This document shows, piece after piece, positions 25,619 to 34,661 of a stretch of 64,000 nt of DNA (position 1 is its first letter; the number at the start of each line of letters is the position of its first letter). The DNA lies in NCBI GenBank assembly GCA_963781345.1, contig CAWAFQ010000003.1, positions 186,001-250,000 of the forward strand, read 5' to 3'. The notes under the pieces were generated by a model. The model saw only the letters and a program-made list of their open reading frames with translations, searched no databases and was not told where the DNA came from. The stretch is from JBBRHQ01 sp963781345 (GTDB taxonomy: Bacteria; Actinomycetota; Thermoleophilia; Solirubrobacterales; 70-9). The position numbers and the translations under genes were made by a program.

Positions 25619-27093
25619 GCGGGTCCGGCTGCCGCGCGCTCACGCAGGTCCGTGAACGTGCGCACCATCCCGTCGCGAAGCACGTCTAGGTCGGGGACCG
25701 TGTCGCGATCGGCGTTGACGCAGAAGAAGAGCTCGCCGTCGTAGCTGAGCACGGCGATGCCGACGGCGTGGCTGGCGGCGATCGGCACCAGCGGCCAGAC
25801 CTCGCGCATCCTCGAGCCGAACGCATAGAGCGTCGCCGGGGGTCCCGGGACATTGGTGATGGTGACGTTGAAGAGGCGGGTCGCGAACAGCGACCTGGCG
25901 AGGAAGCTGTGAATCGCCGGTGGAGCCAGCGCCGTGAAGTCGATCAGCGTCTTCGAGCCGACCGCCTGGCGCCCGGCCTTGAGGCCCTCGGCCTCCTCGA
26001 CCTGGCGCTGGTAGCGGGCCAGCGGATCCGGCTCGACCATCGGGAGGTGGACGAAGAGGGAGGTGATGCGGTTTCCCAGCTCCAGGTGCTCCCCCGCCGC
26101 CCGCAGGTTCATCGGCACCATCGCCCTCAACCCCTTCTCCGGGAGGCCCTCGCCACGCCCTTCGAGCAGATCGCGAAAGCCCCCGGCGGCGATCGCCAAA
26201 ACGACATCGTTGACAGTGCCTCCCAGCGCCTCCTTGATCTGCTTCAGGTCCGCGAGCGAGGCGCTCATCGCGGCCAGGCGCCGGTGGGCACCGATCGGAT
26301 CGTTGAGGCTCGTGTGTGGGGCCGAGGAGATCTCGTCGCGAACCATGACCTCGGCGACGGCCCGCGAACGCTCAAATGCATCCCGGGCGCGATCCGGGTG
26401 CCTGAGCATGCCGGCGCCGGCGCCGGCGATGCGCAGGGGAATACGCGCGGCGTCCCCCGCCACACCCAGAGCGCCGCCGGCGAGAGACCTTGCCGTGCCG
26501 GCCACGCCGCCGAGCCCGCCCGCGGAATCCTCCTCCACCTCGGAATCATCCTCGCCGGGGTCCTCCGAGACGCCGGCCGGCCGGCCACCCGGGGGAACCG
26601 GCTCGGTGTCCAGCATCAGGTGGCTGACGTCGACCGAGCCGACCCCGTCGACCATGCAGTGGTGGGTCTTGCTGGCCAGCGCCCAGCGGCCACCCTCCAG
26701 ACCCTCGAGAACGACAAGCTCCCAGAGTGGGCGGCGACGGTCGAGCCGATGCGAGAAGTACTCCCCGGCCCAGTCGAGCAACTCGGCCTCGCCACCGGGC
26801 GCAGCGAGCGCCGCCCGGTGGATATGGGCTCCGATGCGGAACTCGGGGTCGCGTTCCCACAGCGGCCAGCGCATCCCGCCCGTCCTCGGTTCCGAGAGGC
26901 GCTGGCGGTAGCGGGGAAGGGCCCCGAGGCGCCTCTCGAGATTTTCCCCGACCTCAGCGACCGTCGGCGCCGAACCCTCGCCGGGGGCGTCGAAGACCAT
27001 CACGGCACCGATGTGCATGTGGGCACTGTCATCAGCTTCCTCGAGCTCGAGGAAGGTCGCATCAAGCGCGTTCAGGCTCTCGGCGGTCGCCAT
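25600..27093 (-). CDS. Wax ester synthase / diacylglycerol acyltransferase family protein
   Basis: 497 residues. The N-terminal LNALDATFLELE and the active-site THHCMVDG (His144, His145, Asp149) define WS/DGAT enzymes, which esterify fatty alcohols or diacylglycerol with acyl-CoA to make storage lipid at the membrane. Residues about 175-200 form an acidic low-complexity insert. A TACCAT box lies 7 bp before the ATG (leaderless), directly adjoining a 24-bp direct repeat. The storage-lipid role fits the hypoxia-like setting but is inference. Confidence 0.9.
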   Translation of the reverse strand: MATAESLNALDATFLELEEADDSAHMHIGAVMVFDAPGEGSAPTVAEVGENLERRLGALPRYRQRLSEPRTGGMRWPLWERDPEFRIGAHIHRAALAAPGGEAELLDWAGEYFSHRLDRRRPLWELVVLEGLEGGRWALASKTHHCMVDGVGSVDVSHLMLDTEPVPPGGRPAGVSEDPGEDDSEVEEDSAGGLGGVAGTARSLAGGALGVAGDAARIPLRIAGAGAGMLRHPDRARDAFERSRAVAEVMVRDEISSAPHTSLNDPIGAHRRLAAMSASLADLKQIKEALGGTVNDVVLAIAAGGFRDLLEGRGEGLPEKGLRAMVPMNLRAAGEHLELGNRITSLFVHLPMVEPDPLARYQRQVEEAEGLKAGRQAVGSKTLIDFTALAPPAIHSFLARSLFATRLFNVTITNVPGPPATLYAFGSRMREVWPLVPIAASHAVGIAVLSYDGELFFCVNADRDTVPDLDVLRDGMVRTFTDLRERAAAGPAQAEGR

Positions 27094-27100
27094 GGAAGTG

Positions 27101-27168
27101 ATGGTAATCCTCTCCCGAAGATCTCGTTCCTATCTCGTTGCTAGATCCTCTCCCGTAGATCTCGTTCC
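27101..27168 (-). promoter_or_regulatory. WS/DGAT promoter with 24-bp direct repeat
   Basis: TACCAT at 27101-27106 (reverse strand) is a -10-like box 7 bp before ATG 27093. Immediately upstream, copies of a 24-bp repeat with one mismatch occupy 27107-27130 and 27145-27168 (start to start 38 bp), each containing AGATCTCGTTCC on the plus strand; a partial third match lies between them. Their overlap with the -35 position suggests an operator. The rest of the gap to ppsA (27169-27310) shows nothing I can name. Confidence 0.65.
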
Positions 27169-27320
27169 CGAATCCGTAGGGCGCCGACGATGCGGATGTG
27201 GACATCCCCGATTGCCGCCGCGGCGCTCGCCTCATAGCCTTGGCCAAGGTGCAATCATCGGTCGTGGCTCGATATGGACTGAGGTTGCGCGATCCCGCGT
27301 CTTCGCCGAGAGGAGAGCAA

Positions 27321-29666
27321 GTGCAGAACCCCGTCGCCCAAGGAACCAAGGCCGATTTCGTCAGGGGCTTCAAGGTCCTTGGACACTCGGATGTCGATTA
27401 CGCCGGCGGAAAGGGGGCCAACCTCGGCGAGCTGACCGGCGCCGGGATTCCGGTGCCCCCGGGATTCGTCGTCGGGGCCCCTGCCTACGCCGCCTTCTGC
27501 GACGACGGCGGCCTGCGCTCGCGGGTCGCAGAGGCGCTCGCCTCGGTCGACGTCGACGACCCGGCCGACCTCGACCGGGCCTCGACCGAGGTGCGCGCGA
27601 TGGTGGAGGCGGAGCCCTTCCCCGAGGCCGTCGAGCGGGAGATCCGGGCGGCCTACGCCGAGCTGGCCGGTGAGGAGGCCGATGCCCCGGTCGCGGTGCG
27701 CTCCTCGGCGACCGCCGAGGACACCGAGTCGGCCTCCTTCGCCGGAATGAACGAGACCTTCCTCAACGTGCGCGGCACCGACGCCGTCGTCGATGCGGTC
27801 CGCCGCTGCTGGGCGTCGCTGTTCGGAAGTCGCACCCTCTTCTACCGGGCCAAGCGGGGGTTCGGCCAGGCCGACATGGACATCGCGGTGGTCGTACAGC
27901 GCCAGATCCAGTCGACCCGCTCCGGTGTCATGTTCACGATCGATCCGTCGAGCGGCGCACTCGACAGGCTGGTGATCGAGGGCTCCTTCGGCCTCGGCGA
28001 GGCCGTCGTCTCCGGCTCGGTCTCACCGGATCGCTACCTGGTCGAGAAGGACTCGCTCGGGATCCTCAGCCGCGAGGTGAAGAAGAAGGAGCTGGTGATC
28101 GAGTCCCTGCCCAACGGTGGGACCAGAACCCGGGAGCTGGAGGACACCGAAGCGCTGCGACCGGTGTTGAGCGATGAGGAGGTCCGCACGATCGCCGACC
28201 TCGGACGCCGGATCGAGCAGCACTACGACTCGGCCCAGGACACCGAGTGGGCGTTCGACGCCGAGGGTTCGGCGTGGATGCTGCAGTCACGCCCGGTCAC
28301 CTCTTCCGGCGGCACCGCCGCGCCGGCGCAGGCCCCCGCGGAGGCGGGCCCGGTCCTGCTCAAGGGCCTCGGCGCAGCACCCGGCGCGGGCAGCGGTGAG
28401 GTCAGGATCGTCCGCTCCCTCGACGACGCCACCGCCTTCACCGAGGGGCAGATCCTCGTCACCCACATGACCGCTCCGGACTGGGTGCCGCTGATGCGCA
28501 AGGCGGCGGCGATCGTCACCGACTCGGGCGGCATGACCTGCCACGCCGCGATCGTCTCCCGCGAGCTCGGCATCCCCTGCGTGGTCGGGACCGCGGAGGC
28601 GACGAGCAAGCTGCGCGACGGCGAGATCGTGACCGTGGACGCCACCCACGGGGCGATCCACGAGGGCGAGATGCAGATCGCCGAGGAGGCGCCCGCCGCC
28701 GGGGGGGTTGCGGCCGCGGCACCGATCACCGGCACGAAGCTCCTGGTCAACCTCTCCGAGCCATCGCAGATCGATCGCGTCGCCGGCCTCCCCGTCGAGG
28801 GGGTCGGGTTGCTGCGAGCCGAGCTGATGGTGATCGAGGCGCTCGAGGGCAGCCATCCTCGCAAGCTGCTCGAAGAGGGCCGCGGCGCGGAGTTCGCGGA
28901 GCGAATGGGTGGCGCGCTGACGCGATTCTCCGAGGCCTTCGCACCGCGTCCGATCACCTACCGCACGATCGACTTCCGCACCAACGAGTTCCGCGGCCTC
29001 GACGGCGGCGATCGGTTCGAGCCCGAGGAGGCCAACCCGATGATCGGCTACCGGGGAGCGCTGCGCTACACCCGCGAGCCCGACCTCTTCGAGCTCGAGC
29101 TCAAGGCGATCCGCCATGTCTGGGACGCCGGGCACACCAACCTCCACGTGATGCTCCCGTTCGTTCGCACCGCGCGCGAGCTGGCGGCGTGTCGCCGGAT
29201 GTTCGAGGAAGCAGGGCTGCTGGATCGGGCGGGCTTCGAGTTGTGGGTGATGGCCGAGGTGCCGTCGGTGCTGTTCAACCTCGAGAGCTACGCGGAGCTC
29301 GGAATAGCCGGGATCTCGATCGGCTCCAACGACCTCACCCAGCTCGTTCTCGGATCCGATCGCGACTCCGAGCTGTTGGCCGAGACCTTCGACGAGCGCG
29401 ACCCCGCGGTCGTCTCCTACCTCAAGCAGCTGATCCCCCGTGCCCGTGAGCTCGGGCTGGCGACCTCGATCTGCGGCCAGGCTCCCTCCGTTCACCCCGA
29501 GTACGCCGAGATCCTGGTCGAGGCGGGGATCGATGCGATCTCCGTCAACATCGACTCGATCGACCGCGCCAGGCGGCTGATCGCGGCCGCGGAGCAGCGG
29601 ATGCTGCTGCAGACGGCGAGGGCACAGGCCCCCGCCGGCGCGGGCCCGCCTGCCCCCCGGAGGTGA
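27321..29666 (+). CDS. ppsA: Phosphoenolpyruvate synthase
   Basis: 781 residues in the PPDK/PEPS order. The N-terminal ATP-grasp domain includes GGKGANLGELT and VRSSATAEDTESASFAGMNET, the swivelling phosphohistidine domain has SGGMTCHAAIVSRELGIPC, and the C-terminal TIM barrel has GSNDLTQLVLGSDRDS and TSICGQAP. It converts pyruvate plus ATP to PEP, AMP and phosphate for gluconeogenesis. GTG 27321 follows AGGAGAG; an earlier in-frame start at 27198 lacks conserved sequence. Its stop overlaps hypF by 4 bp, an unexpected link to hydrogenase maturation. Confidence 0.92.
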   Translation: MQNPVAQGTKADFVRGFKVLGHSDVDYAGGKGANLGELTGAGIPVPPGFVVGAPAYAAFCDDGGLRSRVAEALASVDVDDPADLDRASTEVRAMVEAEPFPEAVEREIRAAYAELAGEEADAPVAVRSSATAEDTESASFAGMNETFLNVRGTDAVVDAVRRCWASLFGSRTLFYRAKRGFGQADMDIAVVVQRQIQSTRSGVMFTIDPSSGALDRLVIEGSFGLGEAVVSGSVSPDRYLVEKDSLGILSREVKKKELVIESLPNGGTRTRELEDTEALRPVLSDEEVRTIADLGRRIEQHYDSAQDTEWAFDAEGSAWMLQSRPVTSSGGTAAPAQAPAEAGPVLLKGLGAAPGAGSGEVRIVRSLDDATAFTEGQILVTHMTAPDWVPLMRKAAAIVTDSGGMTCHAAIVSRELGIPCVVGTAEATSKLRDGEIVTVDATHGAIHEGEMQIAEEAPAAGGVAAAAPITGTKLLVNLSEPSQIDRVAGLPVEGVGLLRAELMVIEALEGSHPRKLLEEGRGAEFAERMGGALTRFSEAFAPRPITYRTIDFRTNEFRGLDGGDRFEPEEANPMIGYRGALRYTREPDLFELELKAIRHVWDAGHTNLHVMLPFVRTARELAACRRMFEEAGLLDRAGFELWVMAEVPSVLFNLESYAELGIAGISIGSNDLTQLVLGSDRDSELLAETFDERDPAVVSYLKQLIPRARELGLATSICGQAPSVHPEYAEILVEAGIDAISVNIDSIDRARRLIAAAEQRMLLQTARAQAPAGAGPPAPRR

Positions 29667-31885
29667 GGGGGGCGGCCCCCGGGCCACGCGGCGCAGACCC
29701 CCCCGGCCCCGGGGCGCCGCAAGCGAAGCAGAGACGCCGGATCCGGGTCTCGGGGGTGGTGCAGGGGGTCGGGTTCAGGCCATTCGTCCACGGCCTCGGG
29801 ACCCGCCTCGGCCTGGCGGGTAGCGTCAGAAACGCGGGGGGGGCGGTCCTGATCGAGGCGGAGGGACCCCCCGCAGCGCTCGAGCGCTTCGAGTCGGATC
29901 TCCTCCGTGAGGCCCCCGCCTCCTCACGGGTCGAGTCGGTGAGATCGGAGGCCGGACCGGCCACAGGAGCGAAGCGGCGCTTCGTGATCGAGCCGAGCAC
30001 GGGCGGGCCGACGGAGGCGCCGATTCCTCCCGACAGCACCACCTGCGCGCAGTGCCTGGCCGAGCTCTTCGACCCGGCGGACCGGCGCTACCGCTACCCG
30101 TTCACGAACTGCGCCCAGTGCGGCCCGCGCCTGACGATCGTGCGTCGGGTCCCGTACGACCGCCCGAACACGACGATGGCCGGCTTCGCCATGTGCGACG
30201 CCTGCCGGCGCGAGTACGAGGATCCGGAGGACCGGCGCTTTCACGCCGAGCCGATCGCCTGCCCCGACTGCGGCCCGAGCCTCTCGATGCCGCTCGAGGA
30301 GGTGGTCGGCCTGCTCGGCGAAGGGGCGATCGTCGCCGTCAAGGGACTCGGCGGATACCACCTCGCCTGCGACGCCAGAAGCGATCAGGCAGTCGAGCGC
30401 TTGCGCCGGCGCAAGCAGCGCGGAAGACGGCCATTGGCAGTGATGACGGCGGAGCCCGAGGAACTGGTCAGGCTCACCGACGCTGAGCAGGCGCTGCTGC
30501 GCTCCCCCGCCCGCCCGATCGTCCTCGCCGAACGACGCGAGGGCGCGGTTGCTCCGTCGGTCGCGCCGGCAACGGCCTGGCTCGGCGTGATGCTGCCGTA
30601 CACGCCCCTCCACCACCTGCTGGCGCGTGACTTCGACGGGCCGCTGGTGATGACCAGCGGCAACCGCTCCGATGAGCCGATCGCGATCGCTGACGACGAC
30701 GCCAGGCAGCGCCTGTCGGGGATCGCCGACGCCTTCTGCTCTCACGACCGGCCGATCCAGCGCCGCTGCGAGGACTCGGTCGTGCGGGCCTCGTCTCCGC
30801 TGCGGCGCTCACGCGGTTATGCGCCCTCGGCGCTGCCGCTGCCCGTTGCCGCCGAGCCGTCGGTCCTGGCCGTCGGGGCGGAGCTGAAGAGCACCTTCTG
30901 CCTGGCGCGCGGCCGCAGGGCGTTCCTCTCGCCCCACCTCGGCGACCTGGTGACCGGCCTCGCGCACTCGGCGTTCGAAACCGACCTTGCCCTCTACCTG
31001 GAGATGACCGGTGCCCGCCCCGGCCTGATCGCCCACGACCTCCACCCCGACTACCTCTCCACACGCTGGGCCCTCGCCCACGGTGCCGAGTGCGTCGGCG
31101 TCCAGCACCACCACGCGCACGCGGCGGCCTGCCTGGCCGAGCACGGGGAGTCCGGCCCCGCGCTCGGGGTCGTCATGGACGGCACCGGCTACGGCCAGGA
31201 CGGGACCATCTGGGGAGGAGAGCTGCTGCGATTCGACCTTCGCGGCTTCGAGCGGCTCGCCCACCTCGACCCGGTCCCGATGCCCGGTGGCGAGGCCGCG
31301 GTCAGGGAGCCCTGGCGGATGGCCGCGTCCTACCTCGAGCGAGCCGGGCGCCCGGTTCCGCTGCGTCGCTGGCCGCGGTGGCCGCTGGTCCGCGAGAGCC
31401 TTCGCGTCAACGCTCCGCGATCATCGAGTGCGGGACGCCTGTTCGACGCCGTCGGAGCGCTGCTGGGCACGGGTGATGTGATCTCCTTTGAGGCCGAGAC
31501 CGCGGTCGGCCTCGAGCACCTGGCCCGCGGCGCCGAGGCGCCTCCCTACCGCTGCCGGGTGGATCGTGAGCTGATCGGCGGCTCCGAGCTGCTCGCCGCC
31601 GCCCATGACGACCTCGAGGCCGGCCGCCCCCGGGCCGAGATCGCGGCAGCGTTCCACGAGGGTCTGGCCGAGGCGATGGCGTCGGCCTGCGAGCAGGCGG
31701 CCTCGCCGCGCACCGTCGTCCTCTCGGGCGGCGCCTTCGCCAATCTGCGCCTCTCGGAGTCGCTGGCACGCAGGCTCGGGGAGCGCGGCTTCCGCGTTCT
31801 GCGCCACCGCCTCGTCCCTCCCAACGACGGAGGGGTCAGCTACGGCCAGGCGGCGATAGCCTCGGGGATGTCCGCATGTGCCTAG
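29663..31885 (+). CDS. hypF: Carbamoyltransferase HypF
   Basis: 740 residues. An acylphosphatase domain (about 27-115, with RVSGVVQGVGFRPFVHGLG), paired zinc fingers (CAQCLAELFD..CAQCGPR and CDACRREYED..CPDCGPS), a YrdC-like domain and a Kae1-like C-terminus with QHHHAHAAACLAEHG are in the usual order. It activates carbamoyl phosphate and transfers the carbamoyl group to HypE for the CN ligands. GTG 29663 overlaps ppsA's stop; its ribosome site is unusually close, so a slightly later start is possible. It overlaps hypC by 10 bp. Confidence 0.92.
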   Translation: MRGAAPGPRGADPPGPGAPQAKQRRRIRVSGVVQGVGFRPFVHGLGTRLGLAGSVRNAGGAVLIEAEGPPAALERFESDLLREAPASSRVESVRSEAGPATGAKRRFVIEPSTGGPTEAPIPPDSTTCAQCLAELFDPADRRYRYPFTNCAQCGPRLTIVRRVPYDRPNTTMAGFAMCDACRREYEDPEDRRFHAEPIACPDCGPSLSMPLEEVVGLLGEGAIVAVKGLGGYHLACDARSDQAVERLRRRKQRGRRPLAVMTAEPEELVRLTDAEQALLRSPARPIVLAERREGAVAPSVAPATAWLGVMLPYTPLHHLLARDFDGPLVMTSGNRSDEPIAIADDDARQRLSGIADAFCSHDRPIQRRCEDSVVRASSPLRRSRGYAPSALPLPVAAEPSVLAVGAELKSTFCLARGRRAFLSPHLGDLVTGLAHSAFETDLALYLEMTGARPGLIAHDLHPDYLSTRWALAHGAECVGVQHHHAHAAACLAEHGESGPALGVVMDGTGYGQDGTIWGGELLRFDLRGFERLAHLDPVPMPGGEAAVREPWRMAASYLERAGRPVPLRRWPRWPLVRESLRVNAPRSSSAGRLFDAVGALLGTGDVISFEAETAVGLEHLARGAEAPPYRCRVDRELIGGSELLAAAHDDLEAGRPRAEIAAAFHEGLAEAMASACEQAASPRTVVLSGGAFANLRLSESLARRLGERGFRVLRHRLVPPNDGGVSYGQAAIASGMSACA

Positions 31886-32154
31886 CGATCCCAGGCCAGA
31901 TCATCGAGATCGTCGACCCGGAGCTGTTCCTGGCGAAAGCCGAGATCTCCGGGGTGCGGCGCGACGTCAACATCGGCCTGCTCTGCAGCGAGGTGCCCGG
32001 CTCGGTGCGGGTCGGCGACTGGGTGCTGATCCACGTCGGCTTCGCGATGTCGAAGATCGACGAGGGCGAAGCCCGCGAAACCCTGGAGCTGCTCGAGGGC
32101 CTCGGCGAGCCGTTCGAGCAGGAGCTGGCCGAGATCCGCCAGAGCGGGCGATGA
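31876..32154 (+). CDS. hypC: Hydrogenase assembly chaperone HypC
   Basis: 92 residues. The N-terminal MCLAIPGQI supplies the essential Cys2 that, after Met removal, holds the Fe(CN)2CO unit with HypD; VRVGDWVLIHVGFAMSKID is the conserved beta-barrel segment. It delivers the iron unit to the apo large subunit. It is stand-alone and complete, in contrast to the second HypC-like domain embedded in the next gene, with which it overlaps by 4 bp. Confidence 0.95.
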   Translation: MCLAIPGQIIEIVDPELFLAKAEISGVRRDVNIGLLCSEVPGSVRVGDWVLIHVGFAMSKIDEGEARETLELLEGLGEPFEQELAEIRQSGR

Positions 32155-33521
32155 CGGGCGCGGGCACGGCGACGGCCGCCTCGCTCGCAGAGGGGATCGC
32201 CGATCGCGAGCGGGTTCTCGAGGCGTTCTTCGCGGCCCATGCTGAGGAGGTCTCGAGGGCCGCCGAAGCGCTGGCCCAGGCATTCACCGGCGGCGGGTGG
32301 CTCTACGCGCTCGGCAGCGGCGCTGCCGCGACCGACGCCGCCCACGTCGCGGTCGAGTTCATGCACCCGGTGATCGTCGGCAAGCGCGCCCTGCCGGCGC
32401 TCGCCCTCGGCAACGACCCGACCGGCTCGTGCCGGTTGCCGGCGGACGCCCGCGGAGCCGCGCTCGGCATCAGCCACGCAGACACCGATCCCGCCGTCGC
32501 CGCGTTCCTCGCCTCCGCCGGAGCGCAGGGGCTGCTGACGATCTCGCTCAGCGGCCCCGACGCCGTCGGCGGCGCCGATCTCTCCTTCGCGGTGCCGAGC
32601 CGGGACCCGGCGATCGTCCAGGAGGTCCAGGAGACCGTCTACCACGTTCTCTGGGAGCTGGTCCACGTCTTCGGTGAGCATCCCCTCGAAGCCGCGCAGA
32701 CATGCGTCACCTGCGGTGACGTCGCGGTCCGGGCAACCGTGATCGAGGCCCGTGGCAACTCCGCGATGGTGGAGCCCGCCGAGAGCCCGGGCGGGCCCCG
32801 CGAGGAGGTCGCCACCGACCTGATCGCCGAGGTGCGAGAGGGAGACCTCCTTCTCTGCCACGCGGGCGTCGCCCTCGAGCGCCTCGCGGTGGAGGAGCCG
32901 GCGGGAGCGGGAGATGCCGGCTTCCTCTACCCGTTTCTCGACCCCGGCGGGGACGGCCGGGGGGCTGACCTCGCCATCGCGAGCGCGTCGGCGAAGCAGA
33001 AGGCCGCGGACGCAGCCGGCCTCAGGCGAGGCATCGACACCGCGGCGATTGCCGAGGCCGGGCGCGAGATCGGCGAGCGCCTCGCCTCCGGCGGGCGGCT
33101 CTTCGCCTTCGGCAACGGAGGGTCGGCCACCGACGCCCAGGATCTCGCCGCCGATTGCGCGGCCCGCGGCCTCGGCGCACTCTGCCTCACCGACGACGTC
33201 GCCAGCGTCACCGCGATCGCCAACGACGTCGGCTTCGAGAACGCCTTCGCCCGCCAGCTGATCGCCCTCGGGACCGATCGTGACGTCGCCGTCGGGATCT
33301 CGACCAGCGGTGCCTCCGAGAACGTCCTCGCGGGGCTGGCCGAGGGCCACCGCCGGGGCATGCTCACCTGCGCGATCAGCGGTTACGGGGGCGGCCGCCT
33401 GGTCGAGGAGGAGTGGCTGGATCACCTGCTGGCGGTGCGGGGCGACTACGTGCCTCGTGTCCAGGAGGCCCAGGCGACGATCTACCACCTGCTGCTCGAG
33501 TGCATCGCCGAGCGGACATGA
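32151..33521 (+). CDS. SIS - HypC-like - SIS fusion protein in the hyp operon
   Basis: 456 residues in three parts. Residues about 10-180 are a SIS (sugar isomerase) fold with ALGSGAAATDAAH; residues 184-265 form a HypC/HupF-like barrel beginning TCVTCGD (Cys185, Cys188) and ending LLLCHAGVALERLAV; residues about 285-456 are a second SIS domain with FAFGNGGSATDAQD, close to phosphoheptose isomerase GmhA. ATG 32151 overlaps hypC by 4 bp, and hypD starts 21 bp later. The first SIS copy looks more diverged. Its role is unknown; position and the HypC domain suggest Ni-Fe cofactor assembly or delivery of a small ligand precursor. Confidence 0.88.
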   Translation: MTGAGTATAASLAEGIADRERVLEAFFAAHAEEVSRAAEALAQAFTGGGWLYALGSGAAATDAAHVAVEFMHPVIVGKRALPALALGNDPTGSCRLPADARGAALGISHADTDPAVAAFLASAGAQGLLTISLSGPDAVGGADLSFAVPSRDPAIVQEVQETVYHVLWELVHVFGEHPLEAAQTCVTCGDVAVRATVIEARGNSAMVEPAESPGGPREEVATDLIAEVREGDLLLCHAGVALERLAVEEPAGAGDAGFLYPFLDPGGDGRGADLAIASASAKQKAADAAGLRRGIDTAAIAEAGREIGERLASGGRLFAFGNGGSATDAQDLAADCAARGLGALCLTDDVASVTAIANDVGFENAFARQLIALGTDRDVAVGISTSGASENVLAGLAEGHRRGMLTCAISGYGGGRLVEEEWLDHLLAVRGDYVPRVQEAQATIYHLLLECIAERT

Positions 33522-33542
33522 GCAGCGGCGTCGCGCGGCGGG

Positions 33543-34661
33543 ATGCGGTTCGTCGACGAGTACCGCTCGGGCGAGCTGGCGAAGGGCCTTGCGGCAGAGA
33601 TAGCGGCCCTGACCGAGCCGGGCCGAACGATCAAGCTGATGGAGGTCTGCGGTGGCCACACCCACTCGATCTATCGCCACGGGATCGAGGATCTGCTCCC
33701 CGCCGGCGTCGAGCTCGTCCACGGGCCCGGCTGCCCGGTGTGCGTGATCCCGATGGGCCGCCAGGACGACGCGATCGCGATCGCCGAGCGCCCGGAGGTG
33801 ATCTTCACCACCTTCGGCGACATGATGCGCGTACCGGCAAGCCGCGGCTCACTGCTCGACGCCAAGGCCCGCGGCGCCGACGTGCGGATGGTCTACTCGC
33901 CCCTTGACGCCCTCGAGATCGCCCGCGAGAACCCCGGCCGCGAGGTCGTCTTCTTCGCGATCGGGTTCGAGACGACCGCACCGGCGACGGCGCTGACCCT
34001 GCGCCGCGCCAGGGCCGAGGGCATCGGCAACTTCTCCGTCTTCGCCAACCACGTCACGATCCTCCCGGCGATCAGGGCGATCCTCGATTCTCCCGACCTT
34101 CGGCTCGACGGCTTCATCGGGCCCGGACACGTCTCGACCGTGATCGGCACCCGGCCCTACGGCTTCATCGCCCGCGACCACGGCAGGCCCGTTGTCGTCT
34201 CCGGCTTCGAGCCGCTCGACGTGCTGCAGAGCATCGAGATGCTGCTGCGCCAGCTCGCCGAAGGGCGCTGCGAGGTCGAGAACCAGTATCGCAGGGTGGT
34301 CCGTGCCGATGGCAATCCCCTGGCCCTCGAGGCGATCGCCGAGACGATGGAGCTGCGCCCCACCTTCGAGTGGCGCGGGCTCGGCTTCATCTCGCACAGC
34401 GCGCTGAAGGTTCGTGAGGCCTATGCCGAGTGGGACGCCGAGGAGCGATTCGAGGTGCCCGGCATCCGCATCGCCGACCCCAAGGCCTGCCAGTGCGGCG
34501 AGGTCCTCAAGGGAGTGATCAAGCCCTGGCAGTGCAAGGTCTTCGGGACCGCCTGCACGCCTGAGCGCCCGATCGGGACCTGCATGGTCTCCAGCGAGGG
34601 CGCCTGCGCCGCCTACTACAACTTCGGGCGCCTGCGAGAGCGGGGCGAGCGGGTTGCCTGA
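33543..34661 (+). CDS. hypD: Hydrogenase formation protein HypD
   Basis: 372 residues. MEVCGGHTHS, HGPGCPVCV, DMMRVPASRGSL and FFAIGFETTAPATA are conserved HypD motifs, and the C-terminus carries the [4Fe-4S] ligands (CQCGEVLKG, WQCKVFGTACTP, GACAAYYNFGR). HypD is the scaffold on which iron receives CN and CO. It starts 21 bp after the SIS-HypC-SIS gene and overlaps hypE by 8 bp. Confidence 0.95.
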   Translation: MRFVDEYRSGELAKGLAAEIAALTEPGRTIKLMEVCGGHTHSIYRHGIEDLLPAGVELVHGPGCPVCVIPMGRQDDAIAIAERPEVIFTTFGDMMRVPASRGSLLDAKARGADVRMVYSPLDALEIARENPGREVVFFAIGFETTAPATALTLRRARAEGIGNFSVFANHVTILPAIRAILDSPDLRLDGFIGPGHVSTVIGTRPYGFIARDHGRPVVVSGFEPLDVLQSIEMLLRQLAEGRCEVENQYRRVVRADGNPLALEAIAETMELRPTFEWRGLGFISHSALKVREAYAEWDAEERFEVPGIRIADPKACQCGEVLKGVIKPWQCKVFGTACTPERPIGTCMVSSEGACAAYYNFGRLRERGERVA

